Shown here piece after piece: positions 1-7,261 of a DNA stretch of 10,842 nt. The notes beneath the pieces are model-generated. The model was not told where the DNA came from. It saw only the letters and a program-made list of their open reading frames with translations, and made no database searches. A program made the position numbers and the translations under genes. Positions within the stretch are counted from its first letter, which is position 1, and the number at the start of each line of letters is the position of its first letter. Location: NCBI GenBank assembly GCA_937860285.1, contig CALMBS010000047.1, positions 1-10,842 of the forward strand, in the 5' to 3' direction. Origin of the DNA: an uncultured Chloroflexota bacterium (GTDB lineage Bacteria; Chloroflexota; Dehalococcoidia; UBA2247; RBG-13-53-26).

Positions 1-963
1 CACGTCGAGTTCAGGGAGGACCCGCTCACCGGCCGGCGCTCCCGCCTGAACGCCAGAAGGGCCGGCCGGATCAAGCCGCGCCCGCCGGCCCCGGTGCCGC
101 CCGAAGTGGTGGGGGCCCGCGATTCCTGCCCCTTCTGCCCCCGGAACATCGATCAGGCGGTAACCAAGTTTGAGCCGGGCTTCTACGGTGGCGGCCGCAT
201 CCGGCGGGGCGAGTGCTGCCTCTTCCCCAACATGTATCCCCTGGCCGCCCACCACGCCGCCGCCACGCTATGCAACGAGCACTTCCTGGACCTGGACCAG
301 ATCAGCGCCCGGATGGTCGGCGATTCCCTGGCCGCGGCCAGGGAGTTCCTGGGCCTGGTGCGCCGCCACGACCCCGATGCCAGGTACCCCATGTTCCACT
401 GGAACCACCTGTCGCCCAGTGCCGCGAGCATAGTCCACCCCCACGTCCAGGTCCTGGCCGACCTGCGTCCCACGTCCTACCAGGAAACCCTCCTCGCGGC
501 CGGACGGGACTACCACCGCCGGACGCGGCGCCAGTTCTGGATGGACCTGGTTGATGAAGAAAGGCGGAGAGGGGAGAGGTACATCGGCGAAAACGGGGCC
601 GTGGCCGCCGTCGCCAGCTTCTCCCCGCAGGGAAACCGGGAGGTCCAGATCATATTCCGGAGGGCGGCCAATCTGGCGGACCTGGAGGACAGCGACATCG
701 CCGGATTCGCCGGCGCCATCACCAGGCTCCTCGCCGCCTACAAGCAGGCGGGGGTCAACTCTTTCAACCTGTCGTCCTTCTCGGCGCCCATGGGTGAGGG
801 GCCGGAGCACTACGCCCTCCACGCCAAGCTGATCTCCAGGCCGGTGCTGCAGCCCTTCTATCGCAACGACACCGGCATCCTGGAGAGACTTCACCACGAG
901 GCGGACATCGACGTGATGCCCGAAGCGTTTGCCGCGGCCGCCCGGAGGCTGTGGGAGGAGTAG
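1..963 (+). CDS. Galactose-1-phosphate uridylyltransferase-like protein, 5' end cut by window
   Basis: The frame is open from base 1 to the TAG at 961-963, giving 320 visible residues; the true start lies just left of the window. The first residues (EDPLTGR followed by an Arg-rich stretch ending RP) look like the N-terminal opening of GalT proteins, so little is missing. A CPFC pair (visible residues 43-46) matches the first zinc ligands of GalT. HPHVQ (146-150) is the HxHxQ active-site motif of the GalT branch of the HIT superfamily, in which the second His (148) would carry the uridylyl group. The second half ends with an LHAK...RP...Y pattern typical of the GalT C-terminal domain. The expected role is cytoplasmic nucleotidyl transfer between UDP-sugar and sugar phosphate. 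The substrate cannot be told, and a related hexose-phosphate or ADP-sugar activity is possible. A membrane protein gene follows after 5 bases. Confidence 0.8.
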   Translation, partial: HVEFREDPLTGRRSRLNARRAGRIKPRPPAPVPPEVVGARDSCPFCPRNIDQAVTKFEPGFYGGGRIRRGECCLFPNMYPLAAHHAAATLCNEHFLDLDQISARMVGDSLAAAREFLGLVRRHDPDARYPMFHWNHLSPSAASIVHPHVQVLADLRPTSYQETLLAAGRDYHRRTRRQFWMDLVDEERRRGERYIGENGAVAAVASFSPQGNREVQIIFRRAANLADLEDSDIAGFAGAITRLLAAYKQAGVNSFNLSSFSAPMGEGPEHYALHAKLISRPVLQPFYRNDTGILERLHHEADIDVMPEAFAAAARRLWEE

Positions 964-968
964 AGGCC

Positions 969-1259
969 ATGGACATTGTGAAGCTCGTGCTGGACGGTTG
1001 CCGCCGGGGATTGCTGGCCGCGCTGGCCCTTCTGAGGACCATCCCCGGAGTCTGGCTGGTGGTCATGGGGGTGGTGGCCGTCCCCATCGCCATCCTGTCC
1101 GCACTGGTGGCCATGGTGTTCTTCATCCTGCTGGTGCTGGTGGCCTTCCTCTGGATCCTGTTCTACATGGCGGTCTGGAGGCCGGTATTCAGGGCGGTCC
1201 GCAAGAAGGACAGGGTGATCGAGGCCGAGTACACGGTCAAAAAGGACAGTGACCTTTAG
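969..1259 (+). CDS. Small two-helix membrane protein, function unknown
   Basis: This gene encodes 96 residues. ATG at 969 is preferred over the upstream in-frame GTG (951) because GGGAGGAG at 952-959 is a good ribosome binding site about 9 bases before it. The protein opens with a short amphipathic basic stretch. Two hydrophobic segments follow at about residues 27-47 and 49-70 with almost no loop between them, then a positively charged tail rich in Lys and Arg. This suggests a helical hairpin with a cytoplasmic C terminus. I do not recognise the family. It sits 5 bases behind the GalT-like gene and is probably co-transcribed and translationally coupled with it, but the sequence does not show a functional link. 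It ends convergently, 11 bases from the next gene's stop. Confidence 0.65.
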   Translation: MDIVKLVLDGCRRGLLAALALLRTIPGVWLVVMGVVAVPIAILSALVAMVFFILLVLVAFLWILFYMAVWRPVFRAVRKKDRVIEAEYTVKKDSDL

Positions 1260-1261
1260 GC

Positions 1262-1283
1262 GCCGCCGGGCTACGCCGGCGGC
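1262..1283. terminator. GC-rich hairpin between convergent genes, possible bidirectional terminator
   Basis: GCCGCCGG (1262-1269) and CCGGCGGC (1276-1283) form a perfect 8-bp stem with a 6-base loop. It lies exactly where the plus-strand membrane gene and the minus-strand transglutaminase-like gene converge, overlapping the latter's stop codon. No T-run follows on either side, so intrinsic termination is uncertain. An 18-bp perfect palindrome (1281-1298) adjoins it. Confidence 0.35.
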
Positions 1284-2347
1284 CGGGGCGCCCCGGCCAG
1301 CCGGGACCGGATGCGCCTGATGATCCGGTCCACCTCGCGGACGGGCAGCCGGCAGCGCGCCGCAACCCGCTCCGGCGGGACCCCCTTCCCCGTCATGAAG
1401 CCGGCGCACCAGAGGTACATCTCCTCGTCCCTGGAGCTGACCCCCATCCGGTCCAGGCCCATGAGCTGCACCACCTCGTCATGCTGCCTGGCCTGAACGC
1501 GGATGAGGCCGGCCTTGCCCTGTAGCGCCACCTCATAGTCGGCCCTGGCGGCCAGCCGGTCCCCCAGGTTCTCCAGGGCCACCGCCCGGTTGAAGCGGAT
1601 CCGGGAGTTGCCCGGGTAGCGCTCGATGGCCGCGGTGTAGCAGCGGACAGCCTCCTGGAGCTCACCGGCATCGCCCGAGCTGGCGCCCCTCTCCAGGCGC
1701 CGGTTGCCGATCATGTAGCCGGCTATGGCGTCCACGCACCGGGGCGGCAGCCCCCTGATGTCCTCCCATCGCCGCAGGTCCCGCCGGTCAACGTCGATCA
1801 CCCGCCAGCGGCCCCGGCGCCTCACCTGGAGACCCAGCCGCCGGTGGCGGATGTTCCGCGACCCGTACCACAGGTCAACGAACCGGATGCGGCTGCCGGC
1901 CAGCCTCACTATGTTGACCACGTGCGGCACGGCCCGGCCCGCATTGTCCACCAGCACCTCCACAATCCCCACGTCGAGCCCCAGCCCCCGGCCCAGCTCC
2001 TGGAAGACCCGGGCATACCCCAGGCAGTCGGCCTCGCCGGCGGCCAGGACCCGGTCCATCTCGAACAGGCGCCCGCGCCTGATGTTCCCCCTGATGGCCG
2101 CCCAGAGCCAGTCTACCAGCGACAGCTCCAGGCGCGCCCTGGCCTTGGCGCTGCCGGCGCGCGCCAGCCGCGACCGTGACAACCGGCCCAGCGCCGTCAG
2201 GGTCGGCCGTTCCCGGGCGCCGCCGCGGCGGCCGTGCCTGAGCCCTCCGGGAAGAGCCGGCAGCCGCCATCGCCGGAAGGTCCCGGCCAGCGTCAGGGCG
2301 GACTCCGGGCGGCAGCGGCGCAGAGGGCTTCTCTCGACGGCGACCAT
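1271..2347 (-). CDS. Transglutaminase-like protein with TPR pair and possible C-terminal helix-turn-helix
   Basis: This gene encodes 358 residues. ATG at 2347 is chosen because AGGAG lies 4 bases upstream; the frame stays open to 2431, but that would run into the promoter of the divergent gene. Residues 1-75 are Arg-rich and low in recognisable structure. GEADCLGYA (C108), PHVVN (H142) and VDLWYG (D158) have the order and setting of the Cys/His/Asp triad of the transglutaminase-like cysteine protease fold. Residues about 213-277 read as two TPR units, with AVRCYTAAIERYPGNSR typical of the repeat. Residues about 320-350 could form a helix-turn-helix. There is no signal peptide or membrane helix, so it is probably cytoplasmic. 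Family relatives include peptidases, amidases and inactive scaffolds, so the activity is unassigned. It is divergent from the dksA-like gene, with 181 bases between start codons. Confidence 0.7.
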   Translation of the reverse strand: MVAVERSPLRRCRPESALTLAGTFRRWRLPALPGGLRHGRRGGARERPTLTALGRLSRSRLARAGSAKARARLELSLVDWLWAAIRGNIRRGRLFEMDRVLAAGEADCLGYARVFQELGRGLGLDVGIVEVLVDNAGRAVPHVVNIVRLAGSRIRFVDLWYGSRNIRHRRLGLQVRRRGRWRVIDVDRRDLRRWEDIRGLPPRCVDAIAGYMIGNRRLERGASSGDAGELQEAVRCYTAAIERYPGNSRIRFNRAVALENLGDRLAARADYEVALQGKAGLIRVQARQHDEVVQLMGLDRMGVSSRDEEMYLWCAGFMTGKGVPPERVAARCRLPVREVDRIIRRIRSRLAGAPRPPA

Positions 2348-2389
2348 GGCACTCCTATCGTAGTGCGAATCAGGCGTTCCCACAACATC

Positions 2390-2418
2390 TTGACTATTCT
2401 CATGAACAGGGATAGAAT
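2390..2418 (+). promoter_or_regulatory. Sigma-70-type promoter of the dksA-lspA-lspA-rluD operon
   Basis: TTGACT (2390-2395) and TAGAAT (2413-2418) are separated by exactly 17 bases in an AT-richer patch of an otherwise GC-rich region. Transcription would begin near 2425, leaving a leader of about 104 bases before the zinc-finger gene. The patch lies between divergent genes. No equally convincing promoter was found for the minus-strand neighbour. Confidence 0.65.
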
Positions 2419-2528
2419 GCGGACAATACAACAGCTTCTTCTACGGGGCTGTTCGTGTCTTTGTGTGCGGCGGCAGCATCCATACACCTGGATCGATGGG
2501 GCTGCGGCACACCCCGAGGACAGAAGAA

Positions 2529-2909
2529 ATGCCAATCACGTTTGACGAGCTGCTGCAACGGCTGAAGGAGGAGCGGGACAGGCTGCTCAGGCAGCTGGAG
2601 CAGCTCCGCGCGTCGGCCCCGGCCGTCGGCGAGATGAAGGAGGGCAGCCCGTACGGCAAGAAGGAGGAAGGGGCCTCCGAGGCCTTCGAGCTGGAGAAGC
2701 GCCTGGCCGTCGAGAAGCGCCTGATGGGCACCCTGTCCGAGATTGAACATGCCCTCCGCAAGTTCGAGAAGGGTACGTACGGGACCTGCGACACGTGCGG
2801 CCGCGCGGTCGAGATCGAGCGGCTGGAGGTCCTGCCACAGGCGAACCTCTGCCTGAACTGCAAAGCGCAGCAGTCGAGGAACATCAAGGGGAGATTCCCC
2901 GGCAGGTAG
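2529..2909 (+). CDS. DksA/TraR-family C4 zinc-finger protein
   Basis: This gene encodes 126 residues. ATG at 2529 follows GAGGA (2516-2520) at 8 bases, which decides against the earlier in-frame GTG at 2463. Residues 5-29 and 50-80 form two charged heptad-like helices, as in the DksA coiled coil. A C4 finger follows: C87-x2-C90-x17-C108-x2-C111, inside the signature YGTCDTCG...RLEVLP...CLNC. The family binds the secondary channel of RNA polymerase and modulates initiation, often with ppGpp. The helical tip here reads KKEEGASEAFE and lacks the DxxDxA acidic motif that E. coli DksA needs, so the mechanism may differ and the name dksA is withheld. It is the first gene of an operon with two lspA copies and an rluD-type gene, an order seen in other bacteria. 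Confidence 0.88.
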   Translation: MPITFDELLQRLKEERDRLLRQLEQLRASAPAVGEMKEGSPYGKKEEGASEAFELEKRLAVEKRLMGTLSEIEHALRKFEKGTYGTCDTCGRAVEIERLEVLPQANLCLNCKAQQSRNIKGRFPGR

Positions 2910-2919
2910 ACAGCGGTTC

Positions 2920-2933
2920 AGGCGATTTCGCCT
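2920..2933 (+). other. Short hairpin between zinc-finger gene and first lspA
   Basis: AGGCGA (2920-2925) and TCGCCT (2928-2933) are perfectly complementary; in RNA this gives about 5 bp with a 4-base ATTT loop. It sits in the only sizeable gap (53 bases) inside the operon. It may shape mRNA processing, or it may be incidental; no T-run follows. Confidence 0.25.
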
Positions 2934-2962
2934 CTTGCCGGCACTGGGCTCATTCGGTGCAT

Positions 2963-3490
2963 ATGAGACAAGATAGCCGCGCCCCGCTGGTGCTGTTGAT
3001 CTCCGGCATGGCCGTGCTGGCCGCCGACCAGCTCACCAAGGAGCTGGTCAGGCACAACATCGGCCCGAATGAAGCCGTTCCCGAGCATGGAGCCTTCCGG
3101 CTGGTGAACGTGACCAACGACGGCATCATCTTCGGGCTGAGCGCGCCGCGGTGGTTCGCCATCGCCATGCCGCTGGTCCTGGGCCTGGGGGTCATGGCAG
3201 CGTACTACTGGTACCGCCCCCACCTAGGCCGGGCGGTGGCGGTTTCCATCGGCCTCTTCATGGGCGGAACCCTCGGCAACTGGGTGGACCGGCTGCGCTT
3301 CCCCGGGGTCACAGATTTCATCGACGTGCAGCTCAGGGGCGATGTCCACTGGTTTACCTTCAACGTGGCGGACATCGCCATCCTGGCGGGCATCGCAGTC
3401 TTCGTGGTGGCGGTCTTTGGCCTGTGTCCCCGAAGAACGGCCGGGGGCCAGCCGCGCACGCCGCCGGGTGACTCGACCTTGAACGGGTAG
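2963..3490 (+). CDS. lspA: Lipoprotein signal peptidase (signal peptidase II), first copy
   Basis: This gene encodes 175 residues. It cleaves the signal peptide of lipid-modified prolipoproteins within the cytoplasmic membrane. Four hydrophobic segments are visible (about 8-25, 64-83, 91-105, 133-153). AADQLTK (20-26) carries the conserved N-terminal Asp. GNWVDR (105-110) and FNVAD (133-137) hold the two catalytic aspartates D109 and D137. The usual N-x-G-A-A-F box is changed to NDGIIFG (52-58). The start is uncertain: ATG at 2963 and GTG at 2957 are both possible, and neither has a strong ribosome binding site. A hydrophilic tail of about 20 residues extends past the last helix. It is directly followed by a second copy 3 bases downstream. 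The family call is secure from the catalytic motifs. Confidence 0.9.
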   Translation: MRQDSRAPLVLLISGMAVLAADQLTKELVRHNIGPNEAVPEHGAFRLVNVTNDGIIFGLSAPRWFAIAMPLVLGLGVMAAYYWYRPHLGRAVAVSIGLFMGGTLGNWVDRLRFPGVTDFIDVQLRGDVHWFTFNVADIAILAGIAVFVVAVFGLCPRRTAGGQPRTPPGDSTLNG

Positions 3491-3493
3491 ACT

Positions 3494-4000
3494 ATGCATC
3501 TTCCTCCAATGCGGCATGACCGGCGGGCCCTGCTGGTGCTCTTCTGCACCGCCCTCGCCGCGCTGACCGTGGACCAGCTGACCAAGCTGGCCATCACCAG
3601 CTCCATCCCGGTCGATGACCCTATACCGGACCACGTGTTCATCGCCTTCGGCCACGTCAGCAACGACAACATCATCTTCGGAATCCCGGCGCCTTTCTGG
3701 CTGGAGGTGTCCATGCCTGTGGCACTGGTGATCGGTGTCCTGGCCGCCTACTTCTGGAAAGGGCCCTTCAAGGGCCGGGCCACCAACCTCGCGGTGGGGC
3801 TCTTCGTCGGCGGCACCCTGGGCAACTGGATAGACCGGCTCCGGTTCGGCTGGGTCACCGATTTCGTGGACGTGAGGATCGTGCGCGACATCAAGTGGTT
3901 CACCTTCAACCTGGCGGACGTCTTCATCCTGGCAGCGATCATCATATGCGTGGTGGCCCTGTTCAGACTGTGGTCTCCCAAGGACGCCAGGAGCCCGTGA
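3494..4000 (+). CDS. lspA: Lipoprotein signal peptidase (signal peptidase II), second tandem copy
   Basis: This gene encodes 168 residues from ATG 3494; an alternative ATG at 3509 would remove five residues. It has the same fold as the preceding gene: TVDQLTK (25-31), GNWIDR (110-115) with D114, and FNLAD (138-142) with D142, so all catalytic residues are present. The box that is normally NxGAAF reads NDNIIFG (57-63), losing even the glycine kept in the first copy. The two copies share blocks such as GGTLGNW, but differ across the periplasmic parts and much of the helices. This points to an old duplication rather than a recent one. It begins 3 bases after the first copy and overlaps the next gene by 4 bases, so translation is probably coupled along the row. 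The two enzymes may have different lipoprotein preferences; this is inference. Confidence 0.9.
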   Translation: MHLPPMRHDRRALLVLFCTALAALTVDQLTKLAITSSIPVDDPIPDHVFIAFGHVSNDNIIFGIPAPFWLEVSMPVALVIGVLAAYFWKGPFKGRATNLAVGLFVGGTLGNWIDRLRFGWVTDFVDVRIVRDIKWFTFNLADVFILAAIIICVVALFRLWSPKDARSP

Positions 4001-4932
4001 CCGGCGGTCCCGCCGCCCGGCGGCTGTCCCTGACCGCGGACAGGTCCGACGTCCGCCTCGACCTCTTCATCAGCCAGTCCGGCGAAGGCCTTTCGCGCGC
4101 CCTGGTGCAGAGGCTGATCGACGAAGGCCTGGTGCTGGTCAACGGCCAGCCCGCCAAGCCCAGCCGCAAAGTGAGGGCCGGAGATGTCATCGCGGTGGTC
4201 ATCCCGCCGCCGGAGCCGTCCCCGGAGCTGGTCCCGGAGGCCGTGCCCCTGGCCATACTGTACGAGGACCGGGACATCCTGGTGGTCAACAAGCCGGCCG
4301 GCCTGACGGTCTATCCCGCCCCCGGGCATCCGCGCCACACCCTGATGAACGCCGTCCTGGCCCACTGCCCCGAGATCTCCGGCATCGAGAGCTCGGTCCG
4401 GCCGGGAGTGGTACACCGGCTGGACAGGGACACGTCCGGGGCCATGGTGGTGGCCAAGAACAAGGCCGCCCAGTTGCACCTGGTGGCGCAGTTCAAGGGG
4501 CGCCGGATGCTGAAGAAGTACCAGGTGCTGGTCCAGGGCCATCCGTCCCCGGACGAAGGCGCCATCGAGGCCCCGATTGGCCGGCACCCCAGAGACCGCC
4601 AGAGAATGGCCATCATCGAGAGCGGCCGGCCCTCGCGCACCCTGTACCGGGTTGCCAGGCGCTTCCACGGCTACTCGCTGGTGGAGGCCACGCTCCTCAC
4701 CGGCCGCACCCACCAGATCCGGGTCCACTTCTGGCACCGGCGATGGCCGGTGGTGGGAGACGCCGTGTACGGGGTAAAGGTCGACTGGCTGGGCCGGCAG
4801 TTCGTCCACGCCTGGAAGCTGGGGTTCAGGCTGCCCGGCAGCGGCCAGTACATGGAGTTCGAGGCGCCGCTGCCCGCCGATCTGCTGGAGGCACTGGAAA
4901 CGGTCTCGAGGCTGCCCTCCCGGCGTGACTGA
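3997..4932 (+). CDS. rluD: RluA/RluD-family 23S rRNA-type pseudouridine synthase
   Basis: This gene encodes 311 residues. GTG at 3997 is chosen because it overlaps the lspA stop (GTGA, 3997-4000) and has AGGAG just upstream (3989-3993). Upstream codons in this frame (from 3895) lie inside lspA and look non-homologous. Residues about 17-65 form an S4 RNA-binding domain (SRALVQRLIDEGLVLVNG). The catalytic domain starts near ILYEDRDILVVNKPAG. HRLDRDTSG (140-148) contains the catalytic Asp (D143) that attacks the uridine. LLTGRTHQIRVHF further on is the conserved RluA-family block. The length and S4 domain fit RluD/RluC-like enzymes that modify the large ribosomal subunit RNA. The symbol reflects the closest subfamily, and the exact uridine targets are not determined by sequence alone. 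It is the last gene of the operon. Confidence 0.88.
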   Translation: MTGGPAARRLSLTADRSDVRLDLFISQSGEGLSRALVQRLIDEGLVLVNGQPAKPSRKVRAGDVIAVVIPPPEPSPELVPEAVPLAILYEDRDILVVNKPAGLTVYPAPGHPRHTLMNAVLAHCPEISGIESSVRPGVVHRLDRDTSGAMVVAKNKAAQLHLVAQFKGRRMLKKYQVLVQGHPSPDEGAIEAPIGRHPRDRQRMAIIESGRPSRTLYRVARRFHGYSLVEATLLTGRTHQIRVHFWHRRWPVVGDAVYGVKVDWLGRQFVHAWKLGFRLPGSGQYMEFEAPLPADLLEALETVSRLPSRRD

Positions 4933-4965
4933 GCCGCCGAAGCGCGCCGCCGGGCGACCGCCGGG

Positions 4966-6648
<1,683 letters not shown>

Positions 6649-6693
6649 CTTGTTGACTCCTGAAACCGAGAGTCCCTGACCATCCCGGAGACC

Positions 6694-6718
6694 CGGACCC
6701 TCCGGCCGGAACGGTCCG
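6694..6718 (-). other. Hairpin in the glnS leader
   Basis: CGGACC (6694-6699) and GGTCCG (6713-6718) are complementary, and the loop contains the self-complementary TCCGGCCGGA. It lies inside the roughly 80-base leader of glnS. It could influence translation or stability. No T-box-like conserved element is seen, and the GC-rich base composition makes chance pairing plausible. Confidence 0.25.
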
Positions 6719-6735
6719 CCACAGACCCGGATTCA

Positions 6736-6763
6736 AGTATAGTCTGCGCCGCCGCTTTGTCAA
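6736..6763 (-). promoter_or_regulatory. Sigma-70-type promoter of glnS
   Basis: On the minus strand, TTGACA (plus positions 6758-6763) is a perfect -35, and TATACT (6736-6741) is a strong -10, separated by 16 bases. Transcription would begin near 6729, about 80 bases before the GTG start. A tandem 9-bp repeat of GACGCTGGC (6768-6785) lies just upstream of the -35. Confidence 0.65.
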
Positions 6764-6834
6764 AGGTGACGCTGGCGACGCTGGCGACAACCCGAACCAT
6801 GGGCCGTCCGGGAAAAGGCGGGCTGCCAACGCCA

Positions 6835-6960
6835 CTACGGCGCCAACAGCCGCGCCGTGAGGTCATCCCACACCCGCAGCCTCCGGCGCCACCACAGCGT
6901 CGACGGTCTGGTGGACCTCACTACCCCGGGGAAGCTGACGTATGCTCGACGTGTTATCAT
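6835..6960 (-). CDS. Possible 41-residue Arg-rich small protein
   Basis: ATG at 6960 is preceded on the minus strand by GGGAGGGG, about 6 bases before the start, and lies 25 bases behind the stop of the 78-residue gene. The product has 41 residues with about ten arginines, a WWRRR stretch and the end LTARLLAP. It has no recognisable domain. GC-rich intergenic DNA easily yields such frames, and a nested inverted repeat runs through it, so it may not be translated. It is listed because of the ribosome-binding-site-like sequence and its place at the end of the usp unit. Confidence 0.18.
   Translation of the reverse strand: MITRRAYVSFPGVVRSTRPSTLWWRRRLRVWDDLTARLLAP
6857..6921. repeat. Nested inverted repeat downstream of the usp unit
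   Basis: The outer arms GTGAGGTC (6857-6864) and GACCTCAC (6914-6921) are perfectly complementary. An inner pair, CCACCA (6889-6894) and TGGTGG (6909-6914), encloses the palindrome CGTCGACG (6898-6905). The structure follows the last gene of the minus-strand usp unit by about 65 bases and could act as a factor-dependent terminator or RNA 3' end. No T-run is present. Confidence 0.3.
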
Positions 6961-6985
6961 TGACCACCCCTCCCATTCGCCTCTC

Positions 6986-7222
6986 TCACCGGGCGCCGGC
7001 CGGACGCCGGCCGGGCAGCGACTTCTCACCCGGCCATTCGCTGAACAGGCGAATCTGGCGCTCGACGACCTCCCCGAGGTCGCAGCCATGTGCTTCCGCC
7101 AGCAGCTTGTACATCCTGATGGCATCTCCCGCCAGGATGTCCTCCGCTCGAAGAATGAAGACCGGTTCCTCTCGCCCTATTGACGGTATCTCAATCCTGC
7201 CATACCTTGCACAAACAGCCAT
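6986..7222 (-). CDS. Small conserved-looking hypothetical protein linked to universal stress protein
   Basis: This gene encodes 78 residues. ATG at 7222 is preferred over GTG at 7240 because GAGGAGG sits about 9 bases upstream of the ATG and would otherwise be coding. The centre, EEPVFILRAEDILAGDAIRMYKLLAE (residues 18-43, read in parts), suggests a beta strand followed by an amphipathic helix. I recall similar short hypothetical proteins with an EPVF.LRA.D core, but no function for them. A second helix covers about 46-62, and the tail is basic and proline-rich. There is no membrane helix or cysteine motif. It follows the universal stress protein gene by 39 bases on the same strand, so it is probably co-transcribed and may share its stress or ion-related role; that is inference. 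Confidence 0.6.
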   Translation of the reverse strand: MAVCARYGRIEIPSIGREEPVFILRAEDILAGDAIRMYKLLAEAHGCDLGEVVERQIRLFSEWPGEKSLPGRRPAGAR

Positions 7223-7261
7223 CTCTGCCACCCTCCTCACAGCTTCCTCCGATGGCGGAGC

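Larger units (their letters stand above)
6764..6985. other. Intergenic stretch between glnS promoter and the usp unit
   Basis: Together with the glnS leader (6649-6763), more than 300 bases here carry no secure gene. Visible in it are the tandem repeat at 6768-6785 (two copies of GACGCTGGC plus GAC), a nested inverted repeat at 6857-6921, and one weak minus-strand reading frame (6835-6960). No tRNA, rRNA or strong terminator with a T-run was seen. Confidence 0.5.

Noticed and set aside
268..897. Long minus-strand open frame (209 codons) opposite the GalT-like gene
   Set aside because: It lies wholly antisense to a gene with clear motifs. Its translation is a low-complexity product of GC-rich codon shadow, with no domain.
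2361..2389. Minus-strand TTGTGG-N17-TACGAT promoter for the transglutaminase-like gene
   Set aside because: The implied transcript start would fall at or past the ribosome binding site and start codon, so it does not fit the chosen gene start.
3895..3996. Extended N terminus for the pseudouridine synthase
   Set aside because: The extra residues lie inside lspA and look non-homologous. GTG at 3997 has a ribosome binding site and a 4-base stop-start overlap.
4933..4965. Terminator between the convergent rluD and glnS genes
   Set aside because: The repeated CCGCCGGG units are direct rather than inverted, so they do not form a clear stem, and no T-run is present.
6768..6788. Tandem GACGCTGGC repeat considered as a CRISPR or iteron remnant
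   Set aside because: There are only two copies plus three bases, with no spacer pattern or replication context; it is probably simple slippage.
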